Assembly: GCF_946478885.1 (NCBI RefSeq)
Contig: NZ_CAMLDX010000011.1
Span: 1-49,333, forward strand
Source: an uncultured Bacillus sp.
GTDB lineage: Bacteria > Bacillota > Bacilli > Bacillales_B > DSM-18226
Direction of reading: 5' to 3'
DNA: 49,333 bases
Shown here piece after piece: positions 1 to 7,345 of the stretch. Position 1 is the stretch's first letter; the number at the start of each line of letters is the position of its first letter. A program made the position numbers and the translations under genes. Under the pieces are notes generated by a model. The model was not told where the DNA came from. It ran no database searches and saw only the letters and a program-made list of their open reading frames with translations.

Positions 1-228
1 AATCGTCATTGATATTGAATTAGAAGTTATTCCAAACTCGCTCAAAGAAATAGAGGAAAAAATATTAATTACCCCAATAGAGATGATTGCATTGATAATC
101 ATAAAGGGGATAGATAACAAAATAGCATTTATTAATTTCTTAGGTTCTTTCAATGGCACCCATCCATTATTCATTAGGTCCACATGTAAACTTGGGTTGC
201 TTTTTGGCAATTTGGTTAGTATTTTCAT
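1..228 (-). CDS. DUF3267-family membrane protein, N-terminal part (runs off window)
   Basis: The reverse strand from an ATG at 228 stays open to the window edge, giving 76 codons. An SD-like GGGAG lies just upstream of the ATG. The protein starts MKILTKLPKSNPSLHVDLM and has a GWVPLKEPK motif followed by a hydrophobic segment (about residues 35-60). A 'GW..LKEP' motif just before the first membrane helix is what I recall for DUF3267 proteins, small integral membrane proteins with a metalloprotease-like fold and no assigned role. The family call rests on the N-terminus only. An opposite-strand frame at 83-301 is its shadow. Confidence 0.6.
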   Translation of the reverse strand, partial: MKILTKLPKSNPSLHVDLMNNGWVPLKEPKKLINAILLSIPFMIINAIISIGVINIFSSISLSEFGITSNSISMTI

Positions 229-443
229 GACTCTCCCTCATTCATACCCCATTTTAAGGAATTGTAACTATCCTTGCAGGTTTCAGCTCGTTATATTTTA
301 ACATAAACCAGGGTTTTCACGGGGGATTTTAGTTGTTAGACATTTCACTTTAATAAGATGGTGTGCATTAACAGCGCTTTAATGAATATTTTCGGCTATT
401 TCCAAAAGAGACATCTAAACGAAAAGAGCTCAATGAAGTGAAA

Positions 444-583
444 GCAATTAAGAAGGGAGAAGAGACAGCGGCAAGGTGTTAGGACTGCTTTCGTTATCCA
501 TAAGGAACTGTGTTGCCTTTTAGTATCTGAAGCAGAAGGCATCTGCATGTGCTTCTCTCCCTGACTTTCGCTAATTTAATTGC
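444..583. other. Non-coding stretch with nested inverted repeats (possible structured RNA)
   Basis: No gene is seen between 229 and 594. The stretch contains arms that nest: GCAATTAA (444-451) with TTAATTGC (576-583), GGGAGA (455-460) with TCTCCC (556-561), GGCAA (470-474) with TTGCC (513-517), and GAAGCA (529-534) with TGCTTC (550-555), the last abutting the TCTCCC arm. This would fold as a closing stem with two internal hairpins. No T-run follows in either direction, so it is not an ordinary terminator. It could be a structured RNA or an eroded repeat. Confidence 0.3.
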
Positions 584-594
584 CTTATTCAGCC

Positions 595-972
595 TTATTT
601 TGCTACATAGGAGGCTAGAGCCTTTTGAACGTCAAAAATACTGTTATCCTTCTTAAATTGTTTGGAAAATGGTTCTGCAGTACCGGATATCCAAATTTTT
701 AATTCTGCATCTAGATCAAAGGTGCCAGCTGTTTCCACGCTAAAATGCGTGATACTTTTATAAGGAAGGGAGTGATATTCCATTTTTTTGCCGGAAACGC
801 CTTGTTTATCAATCAAGATAAGCCTTGTATTCGTGAAGACCATCAAATCCCTGATTAGCTTATAAGCCTTTTCAACTTTCTCATTCTCTGTAAGGATGAT
901 TTCTAAATCCTTTTTCACTGAACTAATGTCGACTTCCGATACATTACCCATTAAGCCATCAAATAAACCCAT
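595..972 (-). CDS. Bacterial PH-domain protein (bPH_1, YvbH-like)
   Basis: A 125-aa protein starting MGLFDGLMGNVSEVD with a strong SD (GAGGAGGGT) before the ATG. The pattern of a short helical N-terminus, 'LTENEKVEKAYKLIRDLMVFTNTRLILIDKQG', 'YHSLPYKSITHFSVET', and 'LKIWISG' matches bacterial pleckstrin-homology domains (bPH_1, PF08000 type). These are small soluble beta-rich proteins that oligomerise; the physiological role is not established. It is full length for the family and monocistronic. Confidence 0.75.
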   Translation of the reverse strand: MGLFDGLMGNVSEVDISSVKKDLEIILTENEKVEKAYKLIRDLMVFTNTRLILIDKQGVSGKKMEYHSLPYKSITHFSVETAGTFDLDAELKIWISGTAEPFSKQFKKDNSIFDVQKALASYVAK

Positions 973-1172
973 ATTGACCCTCCTCGTACATTGTTCTTCA
1001 TTGTATATATTCTATTATTGTGGCGGGATTTCCTCTATTTATGTAGTTGGGCTGCAGAATCAGGAATCCTTTTATCGAACAAAAGCAAGGAGCATAAATA
1101 CCGCCAAAAAGGTTCAATGAAACAGTGCCATCCGGGATAAGTTATATAGGATTTAACTGCTTATGAAAGAAG

Positions 1173-1290
1173 GAGCTGTCACAAAAGAAAAGGTGACAGG
1201 CACTACCATTCAGTATCTAGTATCCCTTTGCATCCATCTGTCTTGGATATAGATCAATGGTAGGTGCCTGTCACCTGATGGGACAGCCTC
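1173..1290. repeat. Dispersed palindromic repeat, copy 1, nested in a terminator-like stem
   Basis: Left arm AGGTGACAGGCACTACCATT (1191-1210) pairs with 1256-1276 with one bulged base. The intervening ~45 bases are similar to the loop of the second copy at 16033-16117, in the opposite orientation. Outside the arms, GAGCTGTC (1173-1180) and GACAGCCTC (1282-1290) form a further stem. With the flanking AAAAGA/TCTTTT this resembles the terminator of the HesB-like gene, so the repeat seems to sit inside a terminator loop. Such GTGACAGGCAC/GTGCCTGTCAC palindromes recall REP-like elements, which in some bacteria are mobilised by RAYT transposases; no transposase is present here. Confidence 0.7.
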
Positions 1291-1298
1291 TTTTATCG

Positions 1299-1571
1299 TT
1301 AACAGCTGCTGCCGCCATTTAAAACAAAGCGTTTAATCGGCCGCTGATAATCTATGGAAATGTTCTGCACATAATCTTCGAGCATGGTGTCCATTGCAAC
1401 TTGAATTTGATTGATTTCTTTCACTATATCATCTTCTTCTGCCTCATCCAGAGACACTCCTATTTGGGGTCCGCCTCAGCCAAAGCCTGCGAAATATAGA
1501 CGTATTCCTGAAGCATTTTTGGACTCTAGCAGTTCTTTAAACGCATCGCGTGCCGCATCTGTAATTTTCAT
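1299..1571 (-). CDS. HesB-like (TIGR01911-type) protein with in-frame TGA, candidate selenoprotein
   Basis: Read through one TGA (1476-1478, codon 32), the frame encodes 90 aa: MKITDAARDAFKELLESKN, then GIRLYFAGFG, the TGA, GGPQIGVSLDEAEEDD, and a C-terminus ending GGSSC. HesB/IscA-type proteins carry a Cys at exactly the TGA position (GFG-C-GGP) and a C-terminal Cys. TIGR01911 describes HesB-related proteins in which several members have selenocysteine there. The reading frame is intact on both sides and the total length fits that family (about 90 aa). The SD is GAGAGG 11 bases before the ATG. The likely role is Fe-S or redox related. A weak hairpin (ACCCC/GGAGT) begins about 9 bases after the TGA; I cannot confirm it as a bacterial SECIS. 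The alternative is a nonsense mutation. Confidence 0.75.
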
Positions 1572-1702
1572 TCTTATTCATTCCTCTCTTTAAAGATAGT
1601 AAGACAAACTAATATTACAATTTATTATATACCATATAGGGTATATTGAAAAGTGAAGTGTTCAAATTCTAGTAAATGATATCGATCTATATTCATAGTG
1701 AT

Positions 1703-1803
1703 CTTCGAATTTTGTCGAAAAGAAAGCGTGAAGAAGCGGTCCAAAGCTCGAACAAATAGGATTTTATTCCCTTCTAAATAGTGGAGATAAAATCTACTAT
1801 AAT
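1703..1803 (+). promoter_or_regulatory. Tandem Spo0A-box-like heptamers and -10 upstream of lipoprotein gene
   Basis: TGTCGAA (1713-1719) is preceded, exactly 10 bases earlier, by CTTCGAA (1703-1709). Tandem 0A boxes (consensus TGTCGAA) at 10-bp centre spacing are the classic Spo0A-binding arrangement. A perfect TATAAT lies at 1798-1803, with no good -35. The lipoprotein starts at 1837. The same TTTTGTCGAAAAG block opens the 21-bp-periodic repeats at 45.1, 46.4 and 49.3 kb, so this may be a solo remnant of that repeat. Binding is inferred from motif only. Confidence 0.35.
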
Positions 1804-1836
1804 ATTTGAAATAGATTGAAAAAGGCAGGTGACATT

Positions 1837-2334
1837 TTGAAAAGATTCCTATTCCTAGTATGGATTTTAGTAGCTGTTGTCTCTATTAATGCTTGTTCAT
1901 CATCGTCATCCGTTCGTAAAAATGAAATGGAAGAAAAGGTTGCTTTAAGAGATGTTGAAATTCGATTAAATAATATAGAATATATACTTCCAGCTAAACT
2001 GGAAGACCCATCAGGACCGTACATCTTAAAGGTGGACTTATCTATAAAAAACAACAGAAAAGAAATGATCACAATCGAAAGCAACGACTTTGCGCTTTTT
2101 CAAGGAGAGAAGGCAGCCTTGAGAGCCCTTCCTGAAAATATGAGTGAAGTGATGGATTCCAATCAATTGGATGCCGGAAAAAGAATAGAAGGAAGCTTAT
2201 TTTATTATGTCAATAAAGGGGAGCCGGTTGAGCTTGTCTTCGCAGCTGATCTTAATCAGGATGGCAGACAAGAAATAAAAGGGTTTAACATCGCATCCCT
2301 GGAGCTGCCGAATCAATCTATACAGCAACTTTAA
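1837..2334 (+). CDS. Small lipoprotein with DUF4352-like domain
   Basis: I take the TTG at 1837 as the start because AGGTGA precedes it by about 5 bases; an upstream TTG at 1816 has no SD. The 165-aa product has a short basic N-terminus, a hydrophobic stretch and a lipobox (SINAC, then serines), so it should be lipidated on the outer face of the membrane. The rest (VEIRLNNIEYILPAK..., YILKVDLSIKNNRKEMITIE, FALFQGE, GSLFYYVNKGEPVELVF) has the beta-rich layout of DUF4352/telokin-like extracellular domains. No specific function is known. Tandem Spo0A-like boxes lie upstream. Confidence 0.65.
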   Translation: MKRFLFLVWILVAVVSINACSSSSSVRKNEMEEKVALRDVEIRLNNIEYILPAKLEDPSGPYILKVDLSIKNNRKEMITIESNDFALFQGEKAALRALPENMSEVMDSNQLDAGKRIEGSLFYYVNKGEPVELVFAADLNQDGRQEIKGFNIASLELPNQSIQQL

Positions 2335-2357
2335 AGATTCAAAAGGATAGCGGGAAC

Positions 2358-2540
2358 ATGCAAATGGATTTAGAACAATATTTGAGTAAAGAATTCAATC
2401 ATTTAGATGTAATTAATGACTCATTTATAGAATATGTTTTTTCAGTCATCTACAATTGGAAAAGAGCTTTTCCCAATTTAAAGATGATTCGGATGAATTG
2501 TACTTTGAAAATATTTATAAAAAAGATACATAGTTCTTGA
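2358..2540 (+). pseudogene. Possible small gene or frameshifted remnant
   Basis: A 60-codon frame (MQMDLEQYLSKEFNHLDVIND...) follows the lipoprotein by 23 bases. The SD is poor. At about 2480 the coding character seems to pass to the -1 frame, which reads on as SFSQFKDDSDELYFENIYKKDT and stops at 2538. This is the pattern expected of a frameshifted gene. I do not recognise the protein. It could equally be chance open sequence between two genes. Confidence 0.25.
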
Positions 2541-2601
2541 TCTTTTATCAGAAATAAAACGGCAGAATGTTACTTTAACAGAAATATGGTTTTTTAAAGG
2601 T

Positions 2602-2628
2602 AAAAAAACAGGGACCCGTTCGTCCCTG
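2602..2628 (-). terminator. Rho-independent terminator of bioYB
   Basis: CAGGGAC (2609-2615) pairs with GTCCCTG (2622-2628). On the minus strand the stem is followed by seven T residues (complement of 2602-2608), directly after bioB. Confidence 0.9.
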
Positions 2629-2636
2629 CCCTAATC

Positions 2637-3608
2637 TTAAATATCAATTGAAAATCCCAGATCCTTCAGTATTTGATGATCTGCTGAAGAGTCCTGCCCT
2701 TCTGTCGTTAAGTAATCACCAAGAAAGAGGGAGTTTGCCGGATAAAGTCCCAAAGGCTGTAGGCTGCGTAGATTGACTTCCCGTCCTCCGGAAATCCTGA
2801 TTTCCTTTGTTGGGTTAACGTAACGCATCATAGCGAGTACCTTTAGGCAGTAGCGCGGTTCCAGTTCCTTTGTATGTTCCAGCGGAGTGCCGTCAATCGC
2901 ATTCAGGAAATTGACCGGAATCGAATCGGCATCCAATGCCTTTAAGCTGAAGGCCATGTCCACGACGTCCTGATGAGTTTCCCTCATTCCAATAATAACG
3001 CCTGAGCATGGAGAAATTCCTGCTTCCTTTGCCATCATCACAGTATTCACACGGTCAGCATATGTATGCGAGGTGGTAATTTTTTCATAATGGTTGGCCG
3101 ATGTATTGATGTTGTGATTATAGCGATCCACCCCCGCTTCCTTTAATCTGGAGGCCTGATCCGGACTCAGGATTCCAAGACAGGCGCATAGTGTCAATGG
3201 ATAGTCCTGTTTAATCTCCTTCACAGCTTCGATAACAGTATCGATTTCCCTGTCACTTGGGCCGCGTCCGCTTGCCACGATACAGTATGTGCCTACCTTC
3301 ATCTCATAAGCCTGCTTTGCACCGGAAATAATGGAATCCTTATCAACCATACGATACTTTTCAATCGGTGCATTTGAGATGCTTGACTGTGAACAGTATC
3401 CACAGTTTTCTGGACACATACCGGATTTGGCATTGATAATTTTATTTAATTTTACTTTATTGCCGTAATAATGATGACGGATGACGTAGGATCCATTCAG
3501 CACCTCAAGTAATTCCTCATCAGGAGCGTTCAGAATATCCAATGCCTCCTGACTTGATAATTCCTTTCCCTCCAATACTTCCAAAGCAAGTTCTTTCCAT
3601 TTTCCCAT
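2637..3608 (-). CDS. bioB: Biotin synthase BioB
   Basis: A radical-SAM enzyme that inserts sulfur into dethiobiotin to make biotin. The start is the ATG at 3608 (MGKWKELALEVLEG), which has AGGGGGTT 8 bases upstream; an in-frame ATG 11 codons earlier lacks this. In the 323-aa product the CxxxCxxC motif for the SAM [4Fe-4S] cluster is at C65/C69/C72 (CPENCGYC). Further conserved stretches are ASGRGPS, YNHNINTS, SGVIIGM and ISGGREVNLR. It lies 25 bp downstream of bioY on the same strand and ends in a strong terminator. The other bio genes are not in the window, so dethiobiotin may come from elsewhere. Confidence 0.97.
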   Translation of the reverse strand: MGKWKELALEVLEGKELSSQEALDILNAPDEELLEVLNGSYVIRHHYYGNKVKLNKIINAKSGMCPENCGYCSQSSISNAPIEKYRMVDKDSIISGAKQAYEMKVGTYCIVASGRGPSDREIDTVIEAVKEIKQDYPLTLCACLGILSPDQASRLKEAGVDRYNHNINTSANHYEKITTSHTYADRVNTVMMAKEAGISPCSGVIIGMRETHQDVVDMAFSLKALDADSIPVNFLNAIDGTPLEHTKELEPRYCLKVLAMMRYVNPTKEIRISGGREVNLRSLQPLGLYPANSLFLGDYLTTEGQDSSADHQILKDLGFSIDI

Positions 3609-3633
3609 TGTAAAATAACCCCCTATTCTATCA

Positions 3634-4230
3634 TTACGCACCTAAGTGTATATTTTTTAAACGCCCTTTTGCGAATACAGTTACACGCAGGCGGTATGCA
3701 ACATATGCGGCAACAACTGCTAATATAATATCCTTTGGTAACGGAGCAAGCATCCACAGCCACGCCATCCCATACGTAAATCCTTCCGGAGCATCCGCCC
3801 AAAAAAGATAAGCGAAATACATCCAATTTGTTCCCAAGAAATAATTTATAACGGTTCCAACAAGTGCCGCCACGACAAAAGTAGAAACCTTGTTGCTTTT
3901 GGCTGTTATTTTTCCAACTATATAGGCTACTAGAATATAAGATAAAATGAATCCAAAAGTAGGCTTGATTAATGCAGCAAGTCCCCCGGTAAACTGGGCA
4001 AAGACAGGTATCCCGACAAGGCCCATGAAGGCATAGACACTAATGGACAAGGCACCAAGGCGGCTTCCGAGCACCAAACCTGTTAAAATAGCAAAAAATG
4101 TTTGCAGTGTAATCGGTACACCCCCAATCACTAGTCCGGGAATTAAGGTGGTAATATTCGCCCCGATCGCCATTAATACAACAAACATACTGGCAAGAGT
4201 CAATTCAATTGCTTTATACTTTCCTTCCAT
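3634..4230 (-). CDS. bioY: Biotin ECF transporter substrate-binding (S) component BioY
   Basis: A 198-aa integral membrane protein with about six hydrophobic segments and BioY signatures: ITTLIPGLVIGGVPITLQTF, GLVLGSRLGALS, GLVGIPVFAQFTGGLA and PTFGFILSYI. It binds biotin and works with the shared ECF EcfA/EcfA'/EcfT module, which is not encoded here. The SD (AAGGAGAG) is strong. It is first gene of a bioY-bioB operon preceded by a BirA-like operator, coupling uptake and the last biosynthetic step to biotin status. Confidence 0.95.
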   Translation of the reverse strand: MEGKYKAIELTLASMFVVLMAIGANITTLIPGLVIGGVPITLQTFFAILTGLVLGSRLGALSISVYAFMGLVGIPVFAQFTGGLAALIKPTFGFILSYILVAYIVGKITAKSNKVSTFVVAALVGTVINYFLGTNWMYFAYLFWADAPEGFTYGMAWLWMLAPLPKDIILAVVAAYVAYRLRVTVFAKGRLKNIHLGA

Positions 4231-4289
4231 AAACTCTGCTCTCCTTAAGGTTTTATTCTAATATAAAGAGTAGTTAAAAAACGAATATA

Positions 4290-4318
4290 TGTCAACCTAT
4301 TTTTAATAAAGGTTAACA
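4290..4318 (-). promoter_or_regulatory. BirA-like operator overlapping the bioY promoter
   Basis: TGTCAACC (4290-4297) and GGTTAACA (4311-4318) form an inverted repeat of the GTTAAC type used by the biotin repressor BirA in Bacillales. On the minus strand the proximal half contains TTGACA (complement of 4290-4295), a consensus -35, so binding would block the promoter. The spacing between half-sites (13 bases) is slightly shorter than I remember for B. subtilis. Confidence 0.75.
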
Positions 4319-4415
4319 TGAAAAAAGCATGTATGTATTGAAAAAAGGAGTAGCCGGTTGGATAAGCATTTGTTTTATACAAAGAAGAAGGGAGGAATGG
4401 GAGAAGGAGAACCCT

Positions 4416-4459
4416 AAGCCCGCTTTTATCAGGCTATAAATCCTGTTGAAAGCAGGCTT
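4416..4459 (-). terminator. Hairpin downstream of comK (weak terminator)
   Basis: AAGCCCGCTTT (4416-4426) pairs with AAAGCAGGCTT (4449-4459) except for one C/A mismatch. It lies about 60 bases past the comK stop on the minus strand. No clear T-run follows, so termination efficiency is uncertain. Nothing else is seen in 4319-4521. Confidence 0.4.
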
Positions 4460-4521
4460 AAATGGGAGAGTCTATTAATGAGAGAGCTGTTCGAGAATTC
4501 AGGCTGCTGTTCCACAGAACT

Positions 4522-5091
4522 TTATTCGGTATTGTTCTGTTTAAAATAGTAACTGATCTTGCGGACTTCTTTTACCAAAGTAATTCCTTTTCCGCTTTCA
4601 TAGTGGAGGATTAAGGTTCTGTTAATCTGAGCATTTTCCATAAGTGAATTTCGTAATAAATCGGCCCGTACTTGTTTTTCTTTAATCAGTTCAATTTTCG
4701 TTTTCACAGCCAGTGCCTGGCCGCCTGTTAAAAACACGAGGGTTTGATTTGATTCTATTTTTTGAAGACGCCGTATATGGGAGTTAATCAAATAGGTAGT
4801 ATGTATGTGATCGGTTGTTGTGATGAGGCGGATAAGAATAATATTTTGTAATGCAGAAAAAGCTAGCGGAATTTTGTACTTCATTTTCAAAATGGCACGG
4901 GTTCGGTTTACTATCTGCTCCAAACTTACACCTATATGCTTAAAAGAATCATCTACGACTTCCTGCGGCTTTCTCCATACGATTAAAGTCTTGTTTCCCT
5001 CGTAAATCTTTGAGTATTCTGTTTCATTAACATAATAGGAGCTTATTGCACTTGTGTTGCCATTAATAATGTATTTTGGTAATCCTGTCAT
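4522..5091 (-). CDS. comK: ComK-family competence transcription factor
   Basis: The 189-aa length matches ComK (about 192 aa in B. subtilis). The same blocks occur in order: an N-terminal YIINGNTSAI (YEVNGATIAV in ComK), KPQEVVDDSFKHIGVSLEQ (KPLQIVDRSCRFFGSS), an 'ALQNIILIRLITTTDHIHTTYLINSHIRRLQ' core (NQIFLFPT...CGWISHVHVK), 'TLVFLTGGQALAVKTKIELIKEKQVRADLLRNSL' (VTFSNGKTMELPIS...QVYRTAWLR). ComK binds paired AAAA-N5-TTTT boxes and activates DNA-uptake genes. Identity is modest, so this may be a second ComK paralogue, as in the B. cereus group. SD is AGGAGAGG. It is transcribed towards bioY but separated by a hairpin. Confidence 0.8.
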   Translation of the reverse strand: MTGLPKYIINGNTSAISSYYVNETEYSKIYEGNKTLIVWRKPQEVVDDSFKHIGVSLEQIVNRTRAILKMKYKIPLAFSALQNIILIRLITTTDHIHTTYLINSHIRRLQKIESNQTLVFLTGGQALAVKTKIELIKEKQVRADLLRNSLMENAQINRTLILHYESGKGITLVKEVRKISYYFKQNNTE

Positions 5092-5440
5092 ACCATCCTC
5101 TCCTTTTGCAAAGTGAATGATTAACTATGTATACCCCCTTCATCAATGATATGAAATATGTGTATCACATACTTTTGTATCATATTTTATCCTTCTAGTC
5201 TATTACTTTTATTGTAAGTGCTCCAAACAATAAATTCATCATCATCTTAGGAAAACAAGCTGCCGAAAAAATGTTGTAAATAGAAAATCCCAATGGGATA
5301 AACTTATGCTTATCGCACATACTATTATTACAGAATAGTGTTTTGCGGAGATCACCAACGACTATTGAAGGGTTTGATTAAGAAAAGGGATGAAGGATTA
5401 TTATTCTTAAAATTAAATACAACCTTTCCAATTTGAATAC
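5092..5440. other. Intergenic region between comK and tcyP
   Basis: This is a divergent promoter region of about 350 bases. It is A/T-rich with short imperfect palindromes (for example GATAA/TTATC near 5297-5314). I find no riboswitch, tRNA or T-box elements and no convincing AAAA-N5-TTTT ComK box. Confidence 0.5.
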
Positions 5441-5469
5441 TTGACGAATAGAAATTATTAAAGTAGGAT
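5441..5469 (+). promoter_or_regulatory. SigA-type promoter of tcyP
   Basis: TTGACG (5441-5446), 17-bp spacer, TAGGAT (5464-5469); 5/6 and 4/6 matches to the consensus. It lies 52 bases before the tcyP start. Confidence 0.55.
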
Positions 5470-5520
5470 ACTATTATATAAAAATGGACGATCAGTCCTA
5501 ATTTAATGAGAGGTGATTAG

Positions 5521-6903
5521 ATGGACAGCATTCTGATTCTAGTAAATGTAGCTATTTTACTAATACTAATTGCTGGTTTGTTCATCATGCAGAAGAAACA
5601 TGTTTCTTTTTCCAAACGTGTTTTCACTGCTTTAGGTTTAGGTCTTGTATTCGGTTATATTTTACATTTGATTTATGGTTCAGCCTCAGATGTCACAACG
5701 AAAACAATGGATTGGTTTAACATTGTCGGTGGCGGCTATGTAAAGCTCCTGCAGATGATTGTTATGCCGTTAGTCTTTATCTCGATTGTCGGAGCCTTTA
5801 CCAAACTAAAGCTAACGAAAAATATTGGTAAAATCAGTTTCCTTGTGATTGGTATTTTGCTTGGGACAACAGCTGTCGCAGCTGCAATAGGAATAGGTTC
5901 CGCTCTAGGCTTTGGTCTTGATGGGATTCAATTAACGGAGGGAGAAGCAGAGGTGGCGCGAAATGCACAAATTGAAGAAAAGGTTGTGCAGGCGGAAACA
6001 ATGACGATTCCTCAGCAGATTCTCGAGATGTTCCCGGGCAATCCGTTTGCTGACTTAACAGGCGCCCGTCCTACTTCCACCATTGGTGTGGTTATTTTTG
6101 CCGCCTTTATCGGATTTGCGTATTTAGGTATCATACGGAAGAAACCTGAACAAGGCGAGCTTTTTGCCAAAATCATCGATACGTTCTATGCCATTATCAT
6201 GAGGGTGGTAACTCTGATTCTGCGTTTAACCCCTTACGGCATCCTTGCAATGATGGCAAAGGTCGCGGCAACAAGCAATTATGAAGCGATTGTAAAATTA
6301 GGTAAGTTTGTAATTGCATCATATGTAGCTATAATTTTAATGTTCCTCGTGCATTTACTGCTGATTTTCTTAGCAAAATTAAGTCCGGTCCAATATGTGA
6401 AAAAGGCAATACCAACGTTAACCTTTGCCTTTACATCCCGTTCCAGCGCCGGAACATTGCCGATGACGCTGAAAACACAAACAAAGGACTTCGGTGTATC
6501 TGAGGGGGTTGCCAACTTTGCTGGTTCCTTTGGACTAACTATCGGACAAAACGGTTGTGCAGGAATTTATCCGGCGATGCTTGCGATTATGGTTGCGCCG
6601 AGTGCAGGGATTGATCCAACAAGTATTTCGTTCATTATTACCCTGATTCTCGTCGTGGCGATTAGTTCCTTCGGGGTAGCAGGTGTCGGAGGAGGAGCGA
6701 CCTTTGCTGCTCTGATAGTGTTATCTGTTCTGAACCTTCCTGTCGCAATTGTCGGTTTATTGATTTCTGTTGAACCGCTGATCGATATGGGACGTACAGC
6801 ACTAAACGTCAGCGGTGCTATGACCGCAGGTGTTTTAACGAGCAAAACAACGGGCGAAATTGATACAGATATTTACCATCGTCCGGAAGTTGTGGAAGCA
6901 TAA
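5521..6903 (+). CDS. tcyP: L-cystine transporter TcyP (DAACS family)
   Basis: A 460-aa sodium/proton-coupled symporter that imports L-cystine. It aligns end to end with B. subtilis TcyP: N-terminal QKKHVSFSKRVFTALGLGL, GGGYVKLLQMIVMPLVF, NPFADLTGARPTSTI, the transport signature TFAFTSRSSAGTLP, SIGQNGCAGIYPAMLA-like 'TIGQNGCAGIYPAML', 'SSFGVAGVGGGATFAALIVLS' and 'SVEPLIDMGRTALNV'. About eight hydrophobic helices plus re-entrant loops are expected. SD is GAGAGGTGAT. It is monocistronic; in Bacillus, cystine uptake is usually under sulfur control (CymR), but I could not identify a CymR site. Confidence 0.95.
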   Translation: MDSILILVNVAILLILIAGLFIMQKKHVSFSKRVFTALGLGLVFGYILHLIYGSASDVTTKTMDWFNIVGGGYVKLLQMIVMPLVFISIVGAFTKLKLTKNIGKISFLVIGILLGTTAVAAAIGIGSALGFGLDGIQLTEGEAEVARNAQIEEKVVQAETMTIPQQILEMFPGNPFADLTGARPTSTIGVVIFAAFIGFAYLGIIRKKPEQGELFAKIIDTFYAIIMRVVTLILRLTPYGILAMMAKVAATSNYEAIVKLGKFVIASYVAIILMFLVHLLLIFLAKLSPVQYVKKAIPTLTFAFTSRSSAGTLPMTLKTQTKDFGVSEGVANFAGSFGLTIGQNGCAGIYPAMLAIMVAPSAGIDPTSISFIITLILVVAISSFGVAGVGGGATFAALIVLSVLNLPVAIVGLLISVEPLIDMGRTALNVSGAMTAGVLTSKTTGEIDTDIYHRPEVVEA

Positions 6904-6905
6904 CA

Positions 6906-6923
6906 GGGGAGAGTTTTCTCCCC
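6906..6923 (+). terminator. Hairpin after tcyP
   Basis: GGGGAGA (6906-6912) pairs with TCTCCCC (6917-6923), directly after the stop. The following GTTCTATTC is only moderately T-rich. Confidence 0.6.
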
Positions 6924-6999
6924 GTTCTATTCATCATACCTCGCTGCTTTAGAGGGAGCGGAATCAGATATGACTGTTTTGGGCGGACACTCCCCTTTT

Positions 7000-7036
7000 T
7001 GTTCAAAAGCAACAGTAGCTCTTCTGCTTTTGAACA
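7000..7036. other. Perfect 12-bp inverted repeat in the tcyP-dbpA gap
   Basis: TGTTCAAAAGCA (7000-7011) pairs with TGCTTTTGAACA (7025-7036) without mismatch. There is no T-run after it on either strand, so it is not a terminator. No ORF with an SD surrounds it. It may be part of a non-coding transcript ending at 7164. Confidence 0.5.
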
Positions 7037-7123
7037 GGTAGGTTCCCCAGCCGCTTTCAAATAGGTATAAACGATCTCTGACTCTCTTAAAGTGATGAAG
7101 TATGGAAAAAAAGAATGTATCAG

Positions 7124-7164
7124 CAGCCGGCCTTCCCTAAAAAAGGGGAGCCGGCTGATTTTTT
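7124..7164 (+). terminator. Strong orphan intrinsic terminator
   Basis: CAGCCGGC (7124-7131) pairs with GCCGGCTG (7150-7157), with CCC/GGG pairs inside, followed by ATTTTTTA. No coding sequence precedes it after the tcyP stop, so it is either a second tcyP terminator or the end of a small RNA. Confidence 0.8.
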
Positions 7165-7345
7165 ATGTTCGCAGGCAGCCTGAATAAATCTTTTTTAACA
7201 ATAGGAAAGAATTGGATTTCTCGCTTGCATGCTCCTTTACTTCGGTTGTCAATCCGTTACAATGTTCTACGAACGATGTCTCAAACCATGCATAGAGATT
7301 AGCTATGTGAAAACCAGTGGAGAATGCACCCAGCTTTTGATATAG

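Noticed and set aside
83..301. Plus-strand 72-codon ORF
   Set aside because: It is the complement of the DUF3267-family gene, which has the better SD and family motifs.
5092..5520. Riboswitch (S-box or T-box) upstream of tcyP
   Set aside because: I looked for the conserved elements and saw no match.
6818..7060. Minus-strand 80-codon ORF after tcyP
   Set aside because: It overlaps the tcyP 3' end and the hairpin at 7000, without SD or family features.
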